A stretch of DNA of 64,000 bases, taken from NCBI RefSeq assembly GCF_000187465.1, contig NZ_GL732439.1, forward strand, positions 1,733,644 through 1,797,643, in the 5' to 3' direction. Both the position numbers and the translations under genes were made by a program. This document shows positions 1-7,609 of this stretch, in pieces. The stretch's first letter is position 1; each line of letters opens with the position of its first letter. Below the pieces are notes generated by a model. It searched no databases. It was not told where the DNA came from and was given only the letters and a program-made list of their open reading frames with translations. The DNA comes from Streptococcus infantis ATCC 700779 (GTDB taxonomy: Bacteria; Bacillota; Bacilli; Lactobacillales; Streptococcaceae).

Positions 1-627
1 AACTGGAAGAAATACTATGAACCAGCTCGCATTACCCATGACCTGACCATCGTGCCGTCATGGACAGACTATGAGGCGACGGCGGGAGAAAAGATTATCA
101 AGCTGGATCCTGGTATGGCCTTTGGAACAGGAACCCACCCAACAACCAAGATGAGCCTCTTTGCCTTGGAACAAGTTCTTCGTGGTGGCGAGACAGTGTT
201 AGATGTAGGGACTGGTTCCGGTGTCCTTTCTATTGCTAGCTCACTTCTGGGTGCTAAGGAAATCTTTGCCTATGATCTGGATGATGTAGCGGTTCGAGTT
301 GCTCAGGAAAATATTGAGCTCAATCCTGGCATGGAAAATATCCATGTAGCGCCAGGCGATTTGCTTAAGGGTGTTGAGATTGAAGCAGACGTTATCGTCG
401 CTAATATCTTGGCGGATATCCTTATCCATCTGACGGACGATGCTTATCGCTTGGTCAAGGATGAAGGCTACCTGATCATGAGTGGCATTATCAAGGATAA
501 GTGGAACATGGTGCGTGAGTCAGCAGAAGCAGCTGGATTTTTCCTTGAAACCCACATGATCCAAGGGGAGTGGAATGCCTGTGTCTTCAAAAAAACTAAG
601 GATATCTCTGGTGTGATTGGAGGCTAG
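1..627 (+). CDS. prmA: Ribosomal protein L11 methyltransferase (5'-truncated)
   Basis: The reading frame is open from base 1, so the N-terminus lies outside the window; an in-frame GTG at 52 is internal, not the start. The protein is a class I SAM-dependent methyltransferase. The motif I segment ([14 protein letters not shown]) and the downstream acidic residue (AYDLDD) that binds SAM are both present, as is the PrmA-type catalytic loop VANILADIL. PrmA methylates ribosomal protein L11 in the cytoplasm. The stop lies just before the rsmE start, and the two genes read as one operon. Confidence 0.93.
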   Translation, partial: NWKKYYEPARITHDLTIVPSWTDYEATAGEKIIKLDPGMAFGTGTHPTTKMSLFALEQVLRGGETVLDVGTGSGVLSIASSLLGAKEIFAYDLDDVAVRVAQENIELNPGMENIHVAPGDLLKGVEIEADVIVANILADILIHLTDDAYRLVKDEGYLIMSGIIKDKWNMVRESAEAAGFFLETHMIQGEWNACVFKKTKDISGVIGG

Positions 628-628
628 C

Positions 629-1372
629 ATGCAACAGTATTTTGTCAAGGGGAGTGCAATCTCTCCTGTCACTATCGAGGACAAGGAAACCAGCAAGCAC
701 ATGTTTCAGGTTATGCGCCTGAAAGAAGATGATGAGGTTACTTTGGTCTTTGATGATGGCATCAAGCGCTTGGCGCGCGTGGTCAATGTGGAGGCGCGTA
801 AGTTGGAGCTAATTGGGGAATTGGCTGACAATGTGGAACTGCCAGTCCAAGTGACCATTGCCTCTGGCTTTCCCAAGGGAGATAAGCTAGAGTTCATCAC
901 TCAAAAGGTGACGGAACTCGGTGCCAGTCAGATTTGGGCCTTTCCTGCAGATTGGTCAGTTGCCAAGTGGGATGGCAAGAAACTGGGTAAAAAGGTCGAA
1001 AAACTAGAAAAAATCGCCCTTGGAGCAGCAGAACAAAGCAAGCGGAATTTGGTACCGAGCATTACCCTTTTTGAAAAAAAGGCAGACTTTTTAGCTCAGT
1101 TCGACCAGTTTGATCGTATCGTGGTAGCTTACGAAGAGTCAGCTAAAGAAGGAGAATCAGCAGCCCTCATCCAAGCTGTCGCTGGTCTTGAAAAAGGAGC
1201 TAAACTGCTTTTTATCTTTGGTCCAGAAGGAGGTCTCTCACCTGCTGAAATTGAATCTTTTGAAGCTAAAGGAGCAGTTCTAGCAGGACTTGGACCTCGC
1301 ATCCTACGAGCCGAAACAGCGCCACTTTACGCCTTATCTGCCATAAGTGTTTTGCTTGAATTGAAAAAATAA
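629..1372 (+). CDS. rsmE: 16S rRNA (uracil-1498-N3)-methyltransferase RsmE
   Basis: 247 residues, the usual RsmE length. The ATG at 629 is chosen over the TTG at 617 because a GGAGG Shine-Dalgarno sequence sits six bases before it, overlapping the end of prmA. The protein shows the SPOUT methyltransferase C-terminal knot: FIFGPEGGLSPAEIE, then LGPRILRAETAPLYALS, which form the SAM-binding trefoil. The N-terminal part is the PUA-like RNA-binding domain. RsmE methylates U1498 of 16S rRNA. The pairing with prmA is conserved across Firmicutes. Confidence 0.95.
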   Translation: MQQYFVKGSAISPVTIEDKETSKHMFQVMRLKEDDEVTLVFDDGIKRLARVVNVEARKLELIGELADNVELPVQVTIASGFPKGDKLEFITQKVTELGASQIWAFPADWSVAKWDGKKLGKKVEKLEKIALGAAEQSKRNLVPSITLFEKKADFLAQFDQFDRIVVAYEESAKEGESAALIQAVAGLEKGAKLLFIFGPEGGLSPAEIESFEAKGAVLAGLGPRILRAETAPLYALSAISVLLELKK

Positions 1373-1384
1373 GAGACTATGAAA

Positions 1385-1410
1385 AAATCGCCTAGAAAAG
1401 GTGATTTTTT
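1385..1410 (+). terminator. rsmE rho-independent terminator
   Basis: A nine-base-pair stem (AAATCGCCT / AGGTGATTT, one G-T pair) with a five-base loop runs into a T-tract, 12 bases after the rsmE stop. Confidence 0.75.
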
Positions 1411-1620
1411 ATGCTCTTGAAATGGCGCGTGAAAGAGTCAATAAACGTATCCATGGCGGCAATGGGAATCTTTAATTTTTTGATGATTTCGCAGAAAAAA
1501 TGGATATCCAAACTGTTCCTAATCTTGTGTTCTATTAAAACAGGGAGAATCACACTATTTAGAGCAGGAGAGTATTTCTAGTCTTGAAGAAAGATTATTT
1601 TCACTAACAAAAAAATGACT
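1410..1620 (+). pseudogene. Possible decayed coding remnant, unidentified
   Basis: This 300-base gap holds no intact gene. One frame reads as protein-like segments broken by stops (YALEMARERVNKRIHGG, a stop, then FDDFAEKMDIQTVPNLVFY, a stop). A shifted frame then gives EQESISSLEERLFSLTKK. The composition looks like eroded coding DNA rather than random spacer, but I cannot name the source gene. Confidence 0.25.
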
Positions 1621-1646
1621 CTGGAAATTGAAATCGTAGAGATGAT

Positions 1647-1682
1647 AAAAGAGGTTGGATTATTTTCCAACCTCTTTTTTTT
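1647..1682. terminator. Bidirectional terminator 3' of the SDR gene
   Basis: The arms GAGGTTGGA and TCCAACCTC are flanked by AAAA on the left and a long T-run on the right. The hairpin can therefore stop transcription of the minus-strand dehydrogenase and any plus-strand read-through. Confidence 0.75.
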
Positions 1683-1685
1683 ATC

Positions 1686-2450
1686 TTAATGGAATTGCAT
1701 ACCACCATCGACGATAATGGTTTGACCTGTAATGTAGTTTGAATCTGGTCCAGCAAGGAAGCTAACCGCTGCAGCGACATCTTCTGGCTCAGATAGGCGT
1801 TTCAATGTAATATCTTTTGCGAATGTTTGCATACCCCATTCGTCGTCTTTTCCTGCATTTTTCCCAACTTCGTGAGCGATATCATACATCATTGGTGTTT
1901 TAACGATACCTGGAGCATAAGCGTTAACAGTGATGCCTGAATCAGCTAAGTCACGTGCCAATGTTTGAGTAATACCACGAACAGCGAATTTTGTACCACC
2001 ATAAACAGTCAAGTTTGGATTTCCAACAACACCTGCTTGAGAAGTAGCGTTGATGATTTTACCACCGTGACCAAGTGCTTTGAATTGAGCTTGAGCAGCT
2101 TGTGCTCCCCAGATTACCCCACCGACGTTAATAGCAAAGGTACGATTGAACTGTTCTTCTGTAATCGTATCTAGAGGTGTAGTCGGAGCGACACCAGCGT
2201 TGTTTACCACAACGTTCAAGTCTCCGAAATGGTCTACAACTTTTTGGAAAGCTGCAGCAACCTCTGCTTGTTTAGACACATCTGCTACAACAGCTAAAGC
2301 ATTCTCTGCTGACAACTCAGCAACTGCTTTTTCAGCTGTTTCAGCATTGTAGTCTAATACCCCAACCTTAAAACCATCTTGGACCAAGCGTTTTGCGATT
2401 GCAAAACCGATTCCTTGACCTGCACCTGTAACAATAGCTACTTTAGACAT
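1686..2450 (-). CDS. budC: Acetoin reductase / 2,3-butanediol dehydrogenase (SDR family)
   Basis: 254 residues starting at [15 protein letters not shown], after a GGAGG ribosome site. This is a classical short-chain dehydrogenase. The [10 protein letters not shown] motif is the nucleotide-binding Rossmann glycine motif, NNAG is present, and the catalytic Ser/Tyr/Lys set is in [21 protein letters not shown]. The C-terminal GGMQFH matches meso-2,3-butanediol dehydrogenase/acetoin reductases, which interconvert diacetyl, acetoin and 2,3-butanediol with NAD(H). SDR specificity cannot be proven from sequence alone. The gene is monocistronic with its own promoter. Confidence 0.88.
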   Translation of the reverse strand: MSKVAIVTGAGQGIGFAIAKRLVQDGFKVGVLDYNAETAEKAVAELSAENALAVVADVSKQAEVAAAFQKVVDHFGDLNVVVNNAGVAPTTPLDTITEEQFNRTFAINVGGVIWGAQAAQAQFKALGHGGKIINATSQAGVVGNPNLTVYGGTKFAVRGITQTLARDLADSGITVNAYAPGIVKTPMMYDIAHEVGKNAGKDDEWGMQTFAKDITLKRLSEPEDVAAAVSFLAGPDSNYITGQTIIVDGGMQFH

Positions 2451-2557
2451 ATGATTCCTCCTTTGGTATCCGTGATACCATTTCAACGTTCATAAAAGAA
2501 CAGCAAAGGGTTATAAGTGAGTTGTGATAGACTCTAAAAGAAGTCCTATCGCTTTTT

Positions 2558-2586
2558 AGTATACAACTTTGTGAAATTTGTGTCAA
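2558..2586 (-). promoter_or_regulatory. Promoter of the SDR gene
   Basis: On the minus strand a perfect -35 TTGACA is followed after 17 bases by a -10 TATACT. The start codon lies about 100 bases downstream. Confidence 0.8.
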
Positions 2587-2600
2587 ACAAAGACTGGTTT

Positions 2601-2802
2601 TTGGAAAAAATTAACCCTCTAAGAGTGAAAAAACTATCTGAGACTGGAGCTGAAGACTGGCTCAATCTCCTCAAATCAGGTGCCACTTGAGTCTGCTGTG
2701 ATTATCGGAGCAGATATCTCAACTGATAAACCTCTCCGCGATACCATTCAGTTCTTGTCTGATACGGCTGATCAGATTATCGCCTACAGTGCTGAGTTAT
2801 GA
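2601..2802 (+). pseudogene. Frameshifted C-terminal remnant, possibly M3 oligoendopeptidase
   Basis: One frame (2601-2690) ends KKLSETGAEDWLNLLKSGAT then stops. A second frame (2686-2802) continues LESAVIIGADISTDKPLRD through to SAEL and a stop. Read together they resemble the last roughly 70 residues of an oligopeptidase F-like protein, whose C-termini often contain LLKSG...GADISTDKPL-type text. There is no start codon or ribosome site. I infer a decayed gene end; the family call is tentative. Confidence 0.4.
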
Positions 2803-2806
2803 GTAT

Positions 2807-2845
2807 AAGCAAAAACAGATTGGATTTTTCCAATCTGTTTTGCTT
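2807..2845. terminator. Bidirectional terminator
   Basis: Arms of about 17 bases (AGCAAAAACAGATTGG and its near-complement) form a hairpin with flanking A- and T-runs. It overlaps the stop codon of the minus-strand SnoaL-like gene. Confidence 0.7.
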
Positions 2846-3233
2846 ATCCCCAAAAGCTATCTTCTTCAGCTTGATCTGAAGAGAAGAGCCAAACTTCTTT
2901 GATTTTCCCGTCTTCAATACGGAAGAGGTCAATCCCGTTCATATTGAGTTCAGTACCATCAGCACGTGTTCCAAGAAAAGTAACATTGGCTGCGATTAAA
3001 TCCTTATTGTCAGAAACCCAATTTGTTATCACCTTAAAGGTTCCATTAGTTTTCTCAGCAAATGTAGCTAGGTGAGATCCTAGTTGGTCCTTACCAACAA
3101 CTGTACCAGATATACTATGAGTACCAGGTTGATGCCAGACAATATCGTCTGCCATTGTTTCAAAGACACCAGGAAAGTCACTAGCAATTAAAGCTTGGTT
3201 ATAAGCATTGAAAATTTCTAAGTTTGTTGACAT
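2844..3233 (-). CDS. SnoaL-like / NTF2-fold protein
   Basis: 129 residues. The start at MSTNLEIFNAYNQAL is chosen because GGAG lies eight bases upstream; an earlier in-frame ATG would run through promoter DNA and hydrophobic nonsense. The small alpha+beta barrel pattern (FETMADDIVWHQPGTHSISG, GTELNMNGIDLFRIEDGKIKEVW) is that of nuclear transport factor 2/SnoaL-like proteins, seen in ketosteroid isomerases and many enzymes of unknown substrate. It is divergent from an HxlR regulator, so it is probably that regulator's target. HxlR partners often respond to electrophiles or oxidants. The exact reaction is unknown. Confidence 0.8.
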   Translation of the reverse strand: MSTNLEIFNAYNQALIASDFPGVFETMADDIVWHQPGTHSISGTVVGKDQLGSHLATFAEKTNGTFKVITNWVSDNKDLIAANVTFLGTRADGTELNMNGIDLFRIEDGKIKEVWLFSSDQAEEDSFWG

Positions 3234-3263
3234 ATATTTTCTCCATTTCTTTTTTATGATATA

Positions 3264-3280
3264 ATTGTAACAGTTACAAT
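3264..3280. promoter_or_regulatory. Palindrome, probable HxlR operator
   Basis: ATTGTAACAGTTACAAT is a perfect palindrome of eight-base arms around a central A. It lies 30 bases before the SnoaL-like start and abuts the AT-rich -10 region of that gene. This is the kind of position at which an HxlR regulator would repress. Confidence 0.55.
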
Positions 3281-3311
3281 CGAAAAAACAAGTAGACACT
3301 TTTTCGATAGC

Positions 3312-3343
3312 TAGTATCAAAAGTAGTACTATTATTGATACTA
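3312..3343. repeat. Inverted repeat in the divergent HxlR promoter region
   Basis: TAGTATCAA and TTGATACTA are exact complements separated by 14 bases, 41 bases before the HxlR start codon. It is either a second operator or an RNA hairpin in the leader of the regulator gene. Confidence 0.45.
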
Positions 3344-3384
3344 AAAGATAAATTTTTTTTAAAAAAATAGAAAGAAGGTATTTT

Positions 3385-3732
3385 ATGACCAATAAAGTGA
3401 GTGAGTATGGTATTTGTCCATTCGCGACAACGCAGAGGGTTTTAACGGGGAAATGGGCACTGGTAATCATTTATCAGTTGAGTACGGGTACTAAACGATT
3501 TAAAGAATTGCAGAGATTATTGCCTGGGATTACTCAAACTATTTTGACACGTCATCTACGTCAATTAGAAAAGGATAAGATTATTCAACGAAAGGTCTAT
3601 GCGGAAGTTCCCCCACGAGTTGAGTACAGCTTAACCGAAATGGGACAGGAATTCAGAGTTGTTTTAGATGCTGTCGAGAAATGGGGTCTGGATTATATCA
3701 AGTTGCTAAATGCTAGTGAGATAAGTGACTGA
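3385..3732 (+). CDS. HxlR-family winged-helix transcriptional regulator
   Basis: 115 residues, with an AAGG ribosome site before ATG 3385. The conserved N-terminal Cys sits in GICPFATTQRVLTGKW. This is followed by the HxlR core: FKELQRLLPGITQTILTRHLRQLEKDKII (recognition helix) and VPPRVEYSLTEMG (wing and helix). In HypR/YodB-type relatives the equivalent Cys senses disulfide or quinone stress, so a redox role is plausible. It is transcribed divergently from the SnoaL-like gene, with a palindrome between them. Confidence 0.9.
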   Translation: MTNKVSEYGICPFATTQRVLTGKWALVIIYQLSTGTKRFKELQRLLPGITQTILTRHLRQLEKDKIIQRKVYAEVPPRVEYSLTEMGQEFRVVLDAVEKWGLDYIKLLNASEISD

Positions 3733-3818
3733 TAAGCTCTATAGAGGAAATGTATTTTTCTGTTTAATTCCTCAATTAAAAGATAGTAAGGCAAACCATT
3801 ATTTTCCAAGCACATTTC

Positions 3819-3847
3819 TTGAAACCCTTTCCTCCTTCTGATAGACT
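3819..3847 (+). promoter_or_regulatory. Possible promoter of the aquaporin gene
   Basis: TTGAAA and TAGACT are separated by 17 bases and end 30 bases before the aquaporin start. The -10 is weak (four of six). Confidence 0.4.
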
Positions 3848-3877
3848 AATACATAGTTTGAAAAAAGGAGACTTAAT

Positions 3878-4546
3878 ATGAAAAAATTTGTTGCTGAATT
3901 GATCGGTACTTTTATGCTTGTGTTCATCGGAACAGGAGCTGTTGTTTTTGGAAATGGTGTTGAAGGACTTGGACACCTTGGAATTGCTCTTGCCTTTGGT
4001 TTGGCAATCGTAGTCGCAGCTTTCTCAATCGGAACTGTTTCAGGTGCTCACTTGAACCCAGCTGTTTCTATCGCTATGTTTGTTAATAAACGTTTGTCAT
4101 CTTCAGAGCTTGTAAACTACATCCTTGGTCAAGTAGTCGGTGCTTTCCTTGCGTCAGGAACTGTATTCTTCCTCTTGGCAAATTCAGGTATGTCAACTGC
4201 AAGTCTTGGTGAAAATGCCTTGGCAAACGGTGTAACCGTCTTTGGTGGTTTCTTGTTTGAAACAATCGCAACATTCTTGTTTGTTTTGGTAATCATGACT
4301 GTAACTTCAGCAAGCAAAGGGAATGGCGCAATCGCTGGTTTGGTGATCGGTTTGTCATTGACAGCTTTGATTCTAGCTGGCTTGAACATCACTGGACTTT
4401 CAGTAAACCCAGCTCGTAGCTTGGCTCCTGCTGTATTGGTAGGTGGCGTAGCTCTTCAACAAGTTTGGATTTTCATCCTTGCACCAATCGTTGGTGGAGT
4501 TCTTGCAGCCCTTGTTGCTAAAAACTTCCTTGGAACTGAAGAATAA
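3878..4546 (+). CDS. Aquaporin / MIP-family channel
   Basis: 222 residues with six hydrophobic segments and the two half-helix NPA motifs, GAHLNPAVS (about residues 58-65) and SVNPARS (177-181). The MIP pore Arg is at about 180 and the filter Phe at about 40. The position that is His in water-selective AqpZ reads as Ile here, in LSLTALILAG, so the selectivity filter is more apolar. Pneumococcal and oral streptococcal relatives have been linked to oxygen or peroxide permeation, so the solute may not be water alone. It stands as a single gene with its own terminator. Confidence 0.9.
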   Translation: MKKFVAELIGTFMLVFIGTGAVVFGNGVEGLGHLGIALAFGLAIVVAAFSIGTVSGAHLNPAVSIAMFVNKRLSSSELVNYILGQVVGAFLASGTVFFLLANSGMSTASLGENALANGVTVFGGFLFETIATFLFVLVIMTVTSASKGNGAIAGLVIGLSLTALILAGLNITGLSVNPARSLAPAVLVGGVALQQVWIFILAPIVGGVLAALVAKNFLGTEE

Positions 4547-4554
4547 TTGAAACT

Positions 4555-4594
4555 TAAAAAGCCTTGCTTCTCATCTTGAGGAACAGGGCTTTTT
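4555..4594 (+). terminator. Aquaporin terminator
   Basis: AAAAAGCCTTGC pairs with a GGGCTTTTT segment to form a hairpin with a T-run, directly after the aquaporin stop. Confidence 0.7.
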
Positions 4595-4601
4595 CGTATG
4601 A

Positions 4602-4757
4602 TACTCTTCGAAAACCTCTTCAAACCACGTCAGCTCTATCTGCAACCTCAAAACAGTGTTTTGAGCTGACTTCGTCAGTCTTATCCACAACCTCAAAGCA
4701 GTGCTTTGAGCAGCCTGCGGCTAGCTTCCTAGTTTGCTCTTTGATTTTCATTAAGTA
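4602..4757. repeat. RUP-type repeat element (non-autonomous)
   Basis: It starts TACTCTTCGAAAACC and ends GATTTTCATTAAGTA, imperfect terminal inverted repeats typical of the RUP elements of pneumococcus and relatives, which are thought to be mobilised by IS630-Spn1-type transposase. The inside holds two tandem mini-hairpins, CTCAAAACAGTGTTTTGAG and CTCAAAGCAGTGCTTTGAG. That makes this copy longer (about 156 bases) than the standard roughly 107-base unit. Its position between convergent genes is harmless. Confidence 0.8.
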
Positions 4758-4762
4758 TGAGT

Positions 4763-5254
4763 TTAACGGTTGTCAATTTTCTCTGGATAGAGGTCGTGTT
4801 GGAAGAGGCGTTGTTCTGCCAAGCCTTCATACTTGGTTCCAGGTCTACCGTAGTTGTAGTAGGGGTCGATCGAAATACCACCACGTGGGGTGAATTTGCC
4901 CCAGACTTCTAAATAGCGAGGGTCTAGCAAGTTGACCAAGTCTTTCCCGATGGTGTTGATACAGTTTTCATGAAAATCTCCATGGTTTCGGTAGCTAAAG
5001 AGGTAGAGTTTGAGGGATTTTGACTCGACACAGAGCTTGTCAGGAATGTAGGAAATATAAATAGTTGCAAAGTCTGGCTGAGCAGTGATGGGACAAAGTG
5101 AGGTAAATTCAGGGCAGTTGAACTTGATGAAATAGTCATTTTCCACATGACGATTGTCAAAGGATTCGAGGACTTCGGGTTGATATTCGAAAATGTAGTT
5201 TGTTTCTTTGTTGCCGAGGAGGCTGAGGTTTTTCATTTCTTCTTGTTGTGACAT
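4763..5254 (-). CDS. queF: NADPH-dependent 7-cyano-7-deazaguanine (preQ0) reductase
   Basis: 163 residues, the single-domain QueF length. The family motif [17 protein letters not shown] binds the substrate, and the catalytic Cys is in [14 protein letters not shown]. QueF reduces the nitrile preQ0 to preQ1, the last free-base step before insertion into tRNA. It is the final gene of queC-queD-queE-queF and is followed by a RUP rather than an obvious terminator. Confidence 0.96.
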   Translation of the reverse strand: MSQQEEMKNLSLLGNKETNYIFEYQPEVLESFDNRHVENDYFIKFNCPEFTSLCPITAQPDFATIYISYIPDKLCVESKSLKLYLFSYRNHGDFHENCINTIGKDLVNLLDPRYLEVWGKFTPRGGISIDPYYNYGRPGTKYEGLAEQRLFQHDLYPEKIDNR

Positions 5255-5272
5255 GATTTTTTCTTTCTAATC

Positions 5273-5989
5273 TTAAACACCACGTTGGTTGTCGTAGAGG
5301 AGGGTATGGAGTTGAGGAAGGACGCGGACATTGCCCCAGCTATCGTCGGCAGCGACACGTTCCCAGAGTTCTTTGAGGCGGTCCAGTTGGTCTTGGACAA
5401 TATTGCCTGTAGCCTTGGGCTCAGGATTTCCCGCCGATAAGAAGAGGACATCTGGTTTGTAACGTTCTTGAATATTTTTGGCGAAGGCTAGATCTGCATC
5501 ATCAAAGACAGGGATTTTAAAGGTGACTTTGTCTGGATCTAGTTGGGAAACGATAAAGTCCAAGGTCTCAAAGTTGACTTCCATCTTGGAGGAAGGAGGC
5601 TTAGGACTCAGAGTGACTTGGTCGATATCTTTTAACCAATTTTGCCAGCGAGATCCCTGGGTTTCAACGGCAAGAGTGATACCACGTTCCTTGAGTTTGG
5701 TGACCAGTTGAGCCATGTTGGCTGCTAGGATAGCAGGATTTCCCCCAGATAGGGTGACATAGTCGTAGCTTCCTAGTTTATCTAACTCAGCGATTACTTC
5801 ATCAGCTGTCATGCGAGTTGGTTTTTCAGAACCATCCCAAGTAAAGGCAGAGTCGCACCAGTCGCAGTGGTAGTCGCAACCAGCAGTGCGGACAAACATG
5901 GTTTTCTGGCCAATAGCACGACCTTCACCTTGAAAGGTAGGCCCAAAAATTTCTAGAACTGGTAGTTTGAGGACACGTTCCTTAGTCAT
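5273..5989 (-). CDS. queE: 7-carboxy-7-deazaguanine synthase
   Basis: 238 residues. It is a radical SAM enzyme: the iron-sulfur cluster cysteines lie in AGCDYHCDWCDS (CX3CX2C), followed by the glycine-rich SAM motif LSGGNPA. An N-terminal GPTFQGEG segment is typical of QueE. It converts 6-carboxytetrahydropterin to CDG. The start ATG overlaps the end of queD by eight bases, which suggests translational coupling. Confidence 0.96.
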   Translation of the reverse strand: MTKERVLKLPVLEIFGPTFQGEGRAIGQKTMFVRTAGCDYHCDWCDSAFTWDGSEKPTRMTADEVIAELDKLGSYDYVTLSGGNPAILAANMAQLVTKLKERGITLAVETQGSRWQNWLKDIDQVTLSPKPPSSKMEVNFETLDFIVSQLDPDKVTFKIPVFDDADLAFAKNIQERYKPDVLFLSAGNPEPKATGNIVQDQLDRLKELWERVAADDSWGNVRVLPQLHTLLYDNQRGV

Positions 5990-6425
5990 CTAACCACTCC
6001 CGTCTAAACTCTGCAAAGGCAGTCGGAGTTTCATAGAGGCGAACATATTCCAAACGGAGACCGCGCTCGCCTGGCAACTCTTGGCTCATGGTTTGGAAAA
6101 TCCAGTAAACCATATTTTCAGCAGTCGTATTCATGTAGGGCAGGGTTTCATTGAGATAGCGATGATCCAAGTGGGGCTCTAAGTAGTCCTTGTAGATAGC
6201 CTTGATGTCTCCGAAATCGTAGGTCATACCTCTATCATCTAAAAACCCACTGACAGCGATTTGCAGATGATAGGTGTGACCATGTAGGGATTTGCATTTT
6301 CCTTCATAGTGAAAGAGGTGGTGGGCAGCATCAAAGGTAAATTCTTTTGAGACTAAGGTTCTGTGAGGATTGTAGACAAGAGATTCCCCAGTTTCTTGTT
6401 TGATTTCTTTGGGGGCAAAAAACAT
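5982..6425 (-). CDS. queD: 6-carboxy-5,6,7,8-tetrahydropterin synthase
   Basis: 147 residues from [10 protein letters not shown] longer frame upstream would overlap queC and is rejected. The zinc-binding histidines are in FDAAHHLFHYEGKCKSLHGHTYHL, with the catalytic Cys in GKCKSLHGH, and EYVRLYETPTAFAEF closes the T-fold. QueD converts dihydroneopterin triphosphate to 6-carboxytetrahydropterin. Its start touches the queC stop (the boundary shares one base) and its end overlaps queE. Confidence 0.95.
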   Translation of the reverse strand: MFFAPKEIKQETGESLVYNPHRTLVSKEFTFDAAHHLFHYEGKCKSLHGHTYHLQIAVSGFLDDRGMTYDFGDIKAIYKDYLEPHLDHRYLNETLPYMNTTAENMVYWIFQTMSQELPGERGLRLEYVRLYETPTAFAEFRREWLDD

Positions 6426-7078
6426 CAGGCCTCTCCTTTCTGAGAGAGATAAACCTCTAAACCATGTTGGCGTAGATGGCAGGCAGGACAATCTCCACAA
6501 CCAGTACCGATAATCCCATTGTAGCAGGTCAAGGTCTTCTCACGAACGTAGTCAAAGGCACCAAGTTGGTCAGCTAATTCCCAAGTTTCAGCCTTGTCTA
6601 GCCACATGAGAGGCGTTTGGATCACAAAGTCGTAATCCATAGCAAGGTTGAGCGTGACATTGAGTGATTTGACAAAGACATCCCGACAGTCAGGATAACC
6701 TGAGAAGTCTGTTTCGCACACTCCTGTCACGATATCTGTAATTCCACGCTGCTTGGCAAGGACTGCCGCAAAGGACAGAAAGAGATGATTGCGACCGTCA
6801 ACGAAGGTATTAGGAACCTCTCCTTCTTTTTGCTCAATTTCTAAATCTGAAGTCAAGGCATTTTCAGTAATTTGTCCTAGCAGAGACATATCTAGGATAT
6901 GATGACGAATTCCTTGTTCCTCAGAGATTTCTTTGGCCACTTGAATTTCTAAATGGTGGCGTTGACCGTAGGCAAAGGTAACGGCTTCGACCCTTTCATA
7001 GTGTTGCTTGGCCCAGAAAAGGCAGGTTGTTGAATCTTGACCGCCACTAAAGACGACCAAGGCTGATTGACGTTTCAT
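6425..7078 (-). CDS. queC: 7-cyano-7-deazaguanine synthase
   Basis: 217 residues starting at [19 protein letters not shown], with an AAGGAG ribosome site. The SGGQDST motif is the ATP-pyrophosphatase loop. The four zinc cysteines are in [19 protein letters not shown] at the C-terminus. QueC converts CDG to preQ0 using ATP and ammonia. It is the first gene of the operon, directly behind the candidate preQ1 riboswitch. Confidence 0.96.
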   Translation of the reverse strand: MKRQSALVVFSGGQDSTTCLFWAKQHYERVEAVTFAYGQRHHLEIQVAKEISEEQGIRHHILDMSLLGQITENALTSDLEIEQKEGEVPNTFVDGRNHLFLSFAAVLAKQRGITDIVTGVCETDFSGYPDCRDVFVKSLNVTLNLAMDYDFVIQTPLMWLDKAETWELADQLGAFDYVREKTLTCYNGIIGTGCGDCPACHLRQHGLEVYLSQKGEA

Positions 7079-7109
7079 AGTACTCCTTCCAAAATGGGAA
7101 ATGTTCAGA

Positions 7110-7140
7110 GCATGCAAAAAGCTCCCCAGAGGGAGCTAAA
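7110..7140 (-). terminator. Riboswitch-linked terminator before queC
   Basis: On the minus strand AGCTCCC and GGGAGCT form a tight hairpin with a four-base loop, followed by a T-run, about 30 bases before queC. A terminator inside a 5' leader and downstream of an aptamer-like fold fits transcriptional attenuation. Confidence 0.75.
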
Positions 7141-7149
7141 AAATACCAA

Positions 7150-7190
7150 GTAGAGGTTTTTTTTAGCGATGGCATGTCCCAAACATCGTA
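7150..7190 (-). ncRNA. Candidate preQ1-I riboswitch aptamer
   Basis: On the minus strand a five-base stem (CGATG/CATCG) encloses a loop containing GGG. It is followed by an A-rich tract and CC, able to pair with the loop G residues as a pseudoknot. This H-type pseudoknot with an A-rich tail is the layout of preQ1-I aptamers. It sits before queC, whose product pathway makes preQ1, and is followed by a terminator. A covariance search was not possible here. Confidence 0.65.
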
Positions 7191-7203
7191 ATATTCTAGT
7201 TAC

Positions 7204-7232
7204 AGTCTAGCATATTTTTTGAAAAATGGCAA
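7204..7232 (-). promoter_or_regulatory. Promoter of the queCDEF operon
   Basis: On the minus strand TTGCCA (-35) and TAGACT (-10) are separated by 17 bases. The predicted transcription start falls a few bases before the aptamer. Confidence 0.6.
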
Positions 7233-7240
7233 AGGGCACG

Positions 7241-7273
7241 AAAAAAGAGACCAAATGAATGCACTTGGTCTCT
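7241..7273 (-). terminator. trxA terminator
   Basis: On the minus strand GAGACCAA pairs with TTGGTCTC, with a T-run after it. It insulates trxA from the que promoter. Confidence 0.8.
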
Positions 7274-7280
7274 CCTTTGA

Positions 7281-7595
7281 TTAGCTTAATTCAGCAACGA
7301 TGGCTTTGATTTGTTCTGCAGTGTGGACACCTGCAACTTGTTTAACAACTTGTCCATCTTTCTTGAAGAGAAGAGTAGGGATAGACATGATACCAAATGC
7401 ACGAGCTGTGTTTGGATTTTCGTCAACGTCCATTTTAACGATCTTCAAGACATCTTCTGAAAGTTCTTCAGACAATTTGTCCAAGATTGGACCTTGCATA
7501 CGACATGGACCACACCAAGTTGCCCAGAAGTCTACCAAGACCAATCCGTCTTTAGTTTCTTGTTCAAATGTTGCATCTGTAATTGCTTTTGCCAT
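7281..7595 (-). CDS. trxA: Thioredoxin
   Basis: 104 residues. The redox motif WCGPC is at residues 27-31 inside VDFWATWCGPC, and the cis-Pro loop is SIPTLLFK. It is a cytoplasmic disulfide reductant with a typical full-length thioredoxin fold. It follows the DUF4649 gene by 14 bases, so both are likely cotranscribed from the promoter at 7861-7889. Confidence 0.96.
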   Translation of the reverse strand: MAKAITDATFEQETKDGLVLVDFWATWCGPCRMQGPILDKLSEELSEDVLKIVKMDVDENPNTARAFGIMSIPTLLFKKDGQVVKQVAGVHTAEQIKAIVAELS

Positions 7596-7609
7596 AGTAT
7601 TTCTCCTTT

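Noticed and set aside
3234..3470. Extended N-terminus for the SnoaL-like gene
   Set aside because: It would cover the divergent promoter and both palindromes and overlap the HxlR start; the ATG at 3233 has a ribosome site.
4564..4893. Open frame of 109 codons over the RUP element
   Set aside because: It runs through the terminator and the repeat and into queF on the opposite strand, with no ribosome site.
5478..5711. Plus-strand frame over queE
   Set aside because: queE on the minus strand has its radical-SAM motif intact, and this frame has no ribosome site.
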